Shown: positions 60,321-64,000 of the stretch, piece by piece
How the letters are laid out: every line of letters begins with the position of its first letter
Numbering within the stretch: position 1 is the stretch's first letter
Assembly: GCA_025677825.1 (NCBI GenBank)
Contig: JAIXMO010000020.1
Span: 372,001 to 436,000 of the forward strand
DNA length: 64,000 nucleotides
Source of the DNA: Helicostylum pulchrum
Lineage: Eukaryota; Mucoromycota; Mucoromycetes; Mucorales; Mucoraceae
Direction of reading: 5' to 3'
Position numbers and translations under genes: made by a program
The notes under the pieces: generated by a model
What the model was told of the DNA's origin: nothing
Database searches by the model: none
The model's input: the letters and a program-made list of their open reading frames with translations, nothing else

Positions 60321-61424
60321 ATATATATATATAAAAAAGAAAGAATATAAAAACACTTTATTTTTTTAAAAACTACTTTTAACACATCATCTTCGTCTTT
60401 TTCTTTAAAAAAAATCAATTACACTTCTATTTCAAAAAACACACTTTAAAAATTTATACGGTGCTTCGCGTATGAAAAAATCAGGGAGCTAAAATAAACC
60501 AAATAGTATTTCTCTTTTTGTTATAAAACTAAATAAATAAAAATAAAAACTTAGTACGTAATGAATTGAAGTTTTACCGTGGTACTAATTTTTGTTCTCT
60601 TTGATACAAAAATAACTTAATGAGTCGGTATTCCTTAACCTTCTGTAAAAAAACCATTTAGGTAATTTACTAATTGTTATGCAAAAGGATATTTTTACTA
60701 TAAACGACACTTTTTAATTGAACGTATGTGTTGTTTATTACATCACCACATCATTTGAAGCAGCTTTCATATGATATAATGTGCAAGCATGAAATATATG
60801 ACTCCTCCCTCACAAGTTCTTTTTAAAGCATACTCGGTATTAGAATGTGATAACGAAATAGTTTATGAAAAGAAACTAACCAGTCTTACAATCAGCTATT
60901 AAAATCATCATGTTACTTAAACCTGTTCAATTTTACAAACCTTTCTTTTTCGCTTTTTTTTTTTCAGGGAAACTTTTAATCTACTTTAACAACCAGTTTA
61001 AAACTAAAAAAAGAAAAAGGTACTTGTAGTATGAATTTCGGGTTACAGCAAACATTACCTAATCACAGCATTTGTAATGAACTGTTTTGAACAACTCTGC
61101 AGTGTGACATTATAGTATTCATGATTAAATGTAATCTATATAAAGAAGTCTTTAGAACTCATATTTTTTTAATCCTTGGGTATCATGTCGTCAAGTGGTT
61201 CTATAACACTTTATAACAAACAAGAATTGTTCTGTGTAGACTATGCTCCCTTATTGTCTACATTTTCAAACGCGAAATACAGCATGCAAGATTGATTAAA
61301 AGACCGTTTGTCTTAAGTACTACCTTCTAATTTAAGTGGGTTTATTTATATACTTTTTTTTTCATATTTATTTTCTCTCTTTCCTTTTTTCTTGCAAAAA
61401 AAAAAAAGGTTAAATATATGAAGA
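60321..61424. other. Intergenic
   Basis: 3' flank of the OSCP gene, then AT-rich DNA and the promoter of the gene at 61425, with T and A runs close to the ATG. Nothing else seen. Confidence 0.45.
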
Positions 61425-62390
61425 ATGTCCTCATCTAATGACATTACCCCACCTTCACCCATCTTGATCGTAGACAGTTACCCAAGCGCACCAACTATAA
61501 CCAGTACAAAAACACACATTAGCATCTGCTCAAGTACATTAGAATACAATATTAAAGAAAATGATAACAGTATAGAATATACGGAGATAGAGTTAGATAA
61601 TACCATAGTTTACTATTATCAAGAACCACCATTAAGCTCGTTACAGCCCGAATTAAATGAAGAGCAAAATGTATTATTACTTTATAACCAAGCCAAAGAG
61701 CCAATATGGAAACTGACAAACCGAGATTGGCACGGCATGACATTAATTTACCAACAACTAATTATTGTTCTATCTACTACTCCGCCTCAATTTAGGTTCG
61801 CCTTTAATAAACAATTTTATCATTGGCAAGTGGTTAAAGAATCATTACATGATTACTCACTAAAATGTTATGTTACCGATACCAAACAATTGATCGCTCA
61901 ATTCGATAAAAGCAAATTATTATTAAATTCAATATACACAAATCCATTTAAACAATCTGAAGATGATGATCCTTTTACTACGCTTGTCCTATTATCTGGT
62001 TTACTTGTAAATAATCATATAAAAATTCTATTAAAATCACTAGGAAATAGTCATGATGCATTACAGTTAATTATTGACCCCCAAAGACAGCAGCAGCAGC
62101 AAATGGAAGACGAAGAGTATGATGAAATTGCTAGTTTATCCTCTACTTATCCAAGAAATTACCCAGGGCATCAAAGTTTAGTCGATGAAAGAGCAAGTAG
62201 ATGGTCTTCTGCTGATTCATTTAAAAGTATAGAATTAGATCCCGGTCTTTGGCATTGCTGGTGGGGATATAAATTCTGGTGGTCATGGTTCCCATGTTGT
62301 ATGCCTGGAGGTTGTTGCGATAGAGCCTGTATACGTGGTAAAAGGCTCAAGTCAAAGTCAAAGCAAGGTTGGGAGCAGCAACACTATTAA
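61425..62390 (+). CDS. Protein with Trp/Cys-rich C-terminal tail, possible tubby/LURP-like fold
   Basis: Single exon, 321 residues. Residues about 85-215 alternate short strand-like segments (PIWKLTNRDWHGMTLIY, FRFAFNKQFYHWQVVK, LLINGLL-like hydrophobics), a pattern that reminds me of tubby C-terminal-like (LURP/scramblase-type) beta barrels; this is a weak fold guess. A poly-Gln acidic linker follows (about 222-235). The tail (276-303) is striking: WHCWWGYKFWWSWFPCCM, then PGGCCDRAC, with a basic end. The many Trp and paired Cys suggest membrane insertion with palmitoylation, or a metal/redox site. No N-terminal signal peptide. The open frame is intact and unspliced. Confidence 0.7.
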   Translation: MSSSNDITPPSPILIVDSYPSAPTITSTKTHISICSSTLEYNIKENDNSIEYTEIELDNTIVYYYQEPPLSSLQPELNEEQNVLLLYNQAKEPIWKLTNRDWHGMTLIYQQLIIVLSTTPPQFRFAFNKQFYHWQVVKESLHDYSLKCYVTDTKQLIAQFDKSKLLLNSIYTNPFKQSEDDDPFTTLVLLSGLLVNNHIKILLKSLGNSHDALQLIIDPQRQQQQQMEDEEYDEIASLSSTYPRNYPGHQSLVDERASRWSSADSFKSIELDPGLWHCWWGYKFWWSWFPCCMPGGCCDRACIRGKRLKSKSKQGWEQQHY

Positions 62391-63342
62391 ACATACCAGA
62401 TAATTGATGTAAAAAAGAGAAGATATATATATATATGTATAGAGAGAGAGAGAAAAAAAAAGTTTAAATCTCTCGTTTGTAATAATTACTCAAATAAAAT
62501 CTTTTATATAAATCGTGATTTTCTTGGTTGTTTATATATATGTGATTTATTGGGTGTCTAATACTTGGTGAGTAGAAGTCTATCTCTAATTAGTGAAGCA
62601 TGCTTTTGCTTGGCGCTCAAGGAGCTAATAATTATTCTGATTTTCAAAGTCGATCTTTTTACAAATAAAACTCTTGTTAGATAAGATTTTTGTAATCTCT
62701 ACTCGTATCATACAGGAAAAAAAAATGTTTATAAGTTATGTTTAAAATGTGACATTATTTAATATAATTAATACAAGTTGTTTTTGATACTACATGTACA
62801 ATTTAAACTTGTCAAGAAATTCCAAAAAGTCTAGAACTAACTATACTTAATTAAGGTATTCTATTTATCCCTGACTTTGTTTCTTTTACTAAGAAAAAGG
62901 GGGAGTTACTTTTAAAAAAGCAAAAAAAGAGGCTCGCCTGCAAGGTAAATATTGTATTCAATTACTAAATTAACCGATATACTACGTTTTTAAAAGAATT
63001 GACTTCTGGGTTTCACTGTACTCTATTTTTATGCTGGCTAAAAACCTTCTCTAAATTGTTAAATTAGATACAAAATTAAAATTTTCTTATTCTCAAATAC
63101 ATAGCCGATCATAATTCCAAAGAATATCATTACATTTGTAGCTTTTTTTTTTTTTTTTGCATCTAGACAAAGTCCCAAAAACATTGAGAAATCCGGTACA
63201 TTCGAGTGACGTTTGATTTGTTAAGTTGTGGTGTGCGTAGAGGGAAAAAAAGGCTTCTTTTTAAAAATTGTTTTTACTATATTTTTGTACATTCATATAT
63301 ACAGATAAAGATATAGCTGTATATTTCATTCTTTTAATTTGC
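62391..63342. other. Intergenic, 3' flank and ADA2 promoter
   Basis: Starts with TA and GA simple tracts (62424-62452). A T run stands at 63143-63160. No gene. Confidence 0.45.
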
Positions 63343-64000
63343 ATGACAATTACACATCGACAAAAACCTTCTGGTAGCACATTAAGCGCTGTAACAAATG
63401 CAGATGGTGGATCAGGCGTAGATGACAAGGAACCACCTAAATATCATTGCGACGCTTGTTCTAATGACGTGACAAACACAGTTCGTATTCGTTGTGCAGA
63501 TAAAGACTGTCCTGACTTTGACTTGTGCGTTACTTGCTTCTGTGGAGGAGCAGAACCCGTAAAGCATAAAACCTGGCACGACTATCGCATTGTAAAACCT
63601 CACAATTTTCCGATTTTCAGCGAAGATTGGGATGCCGATGAAGAGTTATTATTGATTGAAGCTGCAGAAAAGATGGGTATTGGTAATTGGCAAGCTATTG
63701 CAGATTACGTAGGTACAAAGAGTCGCAGTGAATGCGAACAACATTATTTAGATGTTTATGTGTCGAGCCCAAACTGGCCTTTACCTCGTATGAATTTGCA
63801 GTTTGAAACTAGCGAAGAACAGTGCCGTGAACGAAAGCGTCATCGTTTACAACAATCGCGTGGGCTTGTGCCACGTAAACCTGTATCGTCTCACCCTAAT
63901 AATGCAAAACCGATTACGAGTGGACCGGCATTTCATGAAATTCAAGGTTATATGCCTAGAAGATTTGAATTTGAAACCGAATATGAAAATGATGCAGAAC
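63343..64000 (+). CDS. ADA2: SAGA/ADA transcriptional adaptor Ada2 (5' part, runs off the window)
   Basis: Open from ATG 63343 to the window edge, 219 codons with no stop. Ada2 tethers the Gcn5 acetyltransferase in SAGA. A ZZ zinc finger is complete: Cys36, Cys39, Cys51, Cys56, Cys62, Cys65, His75 and His79. A SANT/Myb domain follows (about 93-140: FSEDWDADEELLLIEAAEKM, then GNWQAIADYVG and KSRSECEQHY). Near the edge, GYMPRRFEFETEYENDAE is the conserved Ada2 signature that follows the SANT domain. The C-terminal SWIRM domain should lie beyond the window. No intron is seen in this part. Confidence 0.95.
   Translation, partial: MTITHRQKPSGSTLSAVTNADGGSGVDDKEPPKYHCDACSNDVTNTVRIRCADKDCPDFDLCVTCFCGGAEPVKHKTWHDYRIVKPHNFPIFSEDWDADEELLLIEAAEKMGIGNWQAIADYVGTKSRSECEQHYLDVYVSSPNWPLPRMNLQFETSEEQCRERKRHRLQQSRGLVPRKPVSSHPNNAKPITSGPAFHEIQGYMPRRFEFETEYENDAE

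Overview
The window looks like nuclear DNA of an early-diverging filamentous fungus, most likely Mucoromycota (order Mucorales). Reasons: very AT-rich intergenic DNA with many poly-A/poly-T runs, genes split by short (about 50-90 base) GT-AG introns, fungal housekeeping proteins (MCM6, Rpt1, Ada2, OSCP, Met1, primase), a TMEM135-like gene and a DAACS glutamate-type transporter. The order-level assignment is inference from protein style and gene families, not from a search.

Layout. 0.5-4.5 kb: a many-exon Hsp70/actin-like ATPase gene with one apparent frameshift, followed by a transposon end. 5.1-6.7 kb (-): TMEM135-like membrane protein. 7.3-8.8 kb (-): decayed multi-exon gene of an unrecognised multicopy family. 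9.9-11.5 kb (-) and 11.8-13.0 kb (+): DNA primase small subunit and dihydrofolate synthase, divergent from a 284-base promoter. 13.8-15.2 kb (+): mitochondrial PP2C phosphatase (PTC7-like). 15.6-17.3 kb (-): dicarboxylate/amino acid:cation symporter. 17.3-24.8 kb: gene-poor, with integrase-like fragments, an inverted-repeat element and transposon ends. 24.8-27.3 kb (+): EDE1/Eps15-like endocytic scaffold; 27.4-27.9 kb (-): small protein with a possible PP1 docking motif. 28-35 kb: gene-poor, with a small TIR element and two or more decayed copies of the same unknown family as at 7-9 kb. 35.1-38.1 kb (+): 956-residue unknown helical protein. 38.2-39.8 kb (-): siroheme synthase/uroporphyrinogen methyltransferase; 40.2-41.7 kb (-): lysophospholipid acyltransferase. 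41.7-48.4 kb: mostly non-coding apart from one disordered Ser-rich protein at 44.7 kb. 48.5-50.2 kb (+): proteasome ATPase Rpt1. 50.5-52.9 kb (-): two paralogous small secreted proteins. 53.3-56.4 kb (-): MCM6. 56.8-58.2 kb: Tc1/mariner transposase relic. 59.3-60.3 kb (+): ATP synthase OSCP. 61.4-62.4 kb (+): protein with a Trp/Cys-rich tail. 63.3 kb to the end (+): start of ADA2.

The genes do not form an operon-like system; most are housekeeping genes read independently. Functional links that the sequence does suggest: primase and dihydrofolate synthase share a promoter carrying an MluI cell-cycle box, and MCM6 has the same box close upstream, fitting G1/S control; the two secreted proteins share a motif, exon layout and TATA position and look like a recent tandem pair. 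Much of the non-genic DNA is decayed mobile or multicopy sequence. I found no rRNA, tRNA, CRISPR or clear biosynthetic cluster. Exon boundaries were worked out by hand from GT-AG sites, reading frame and family conservation; those called confident give totals divisible by three.
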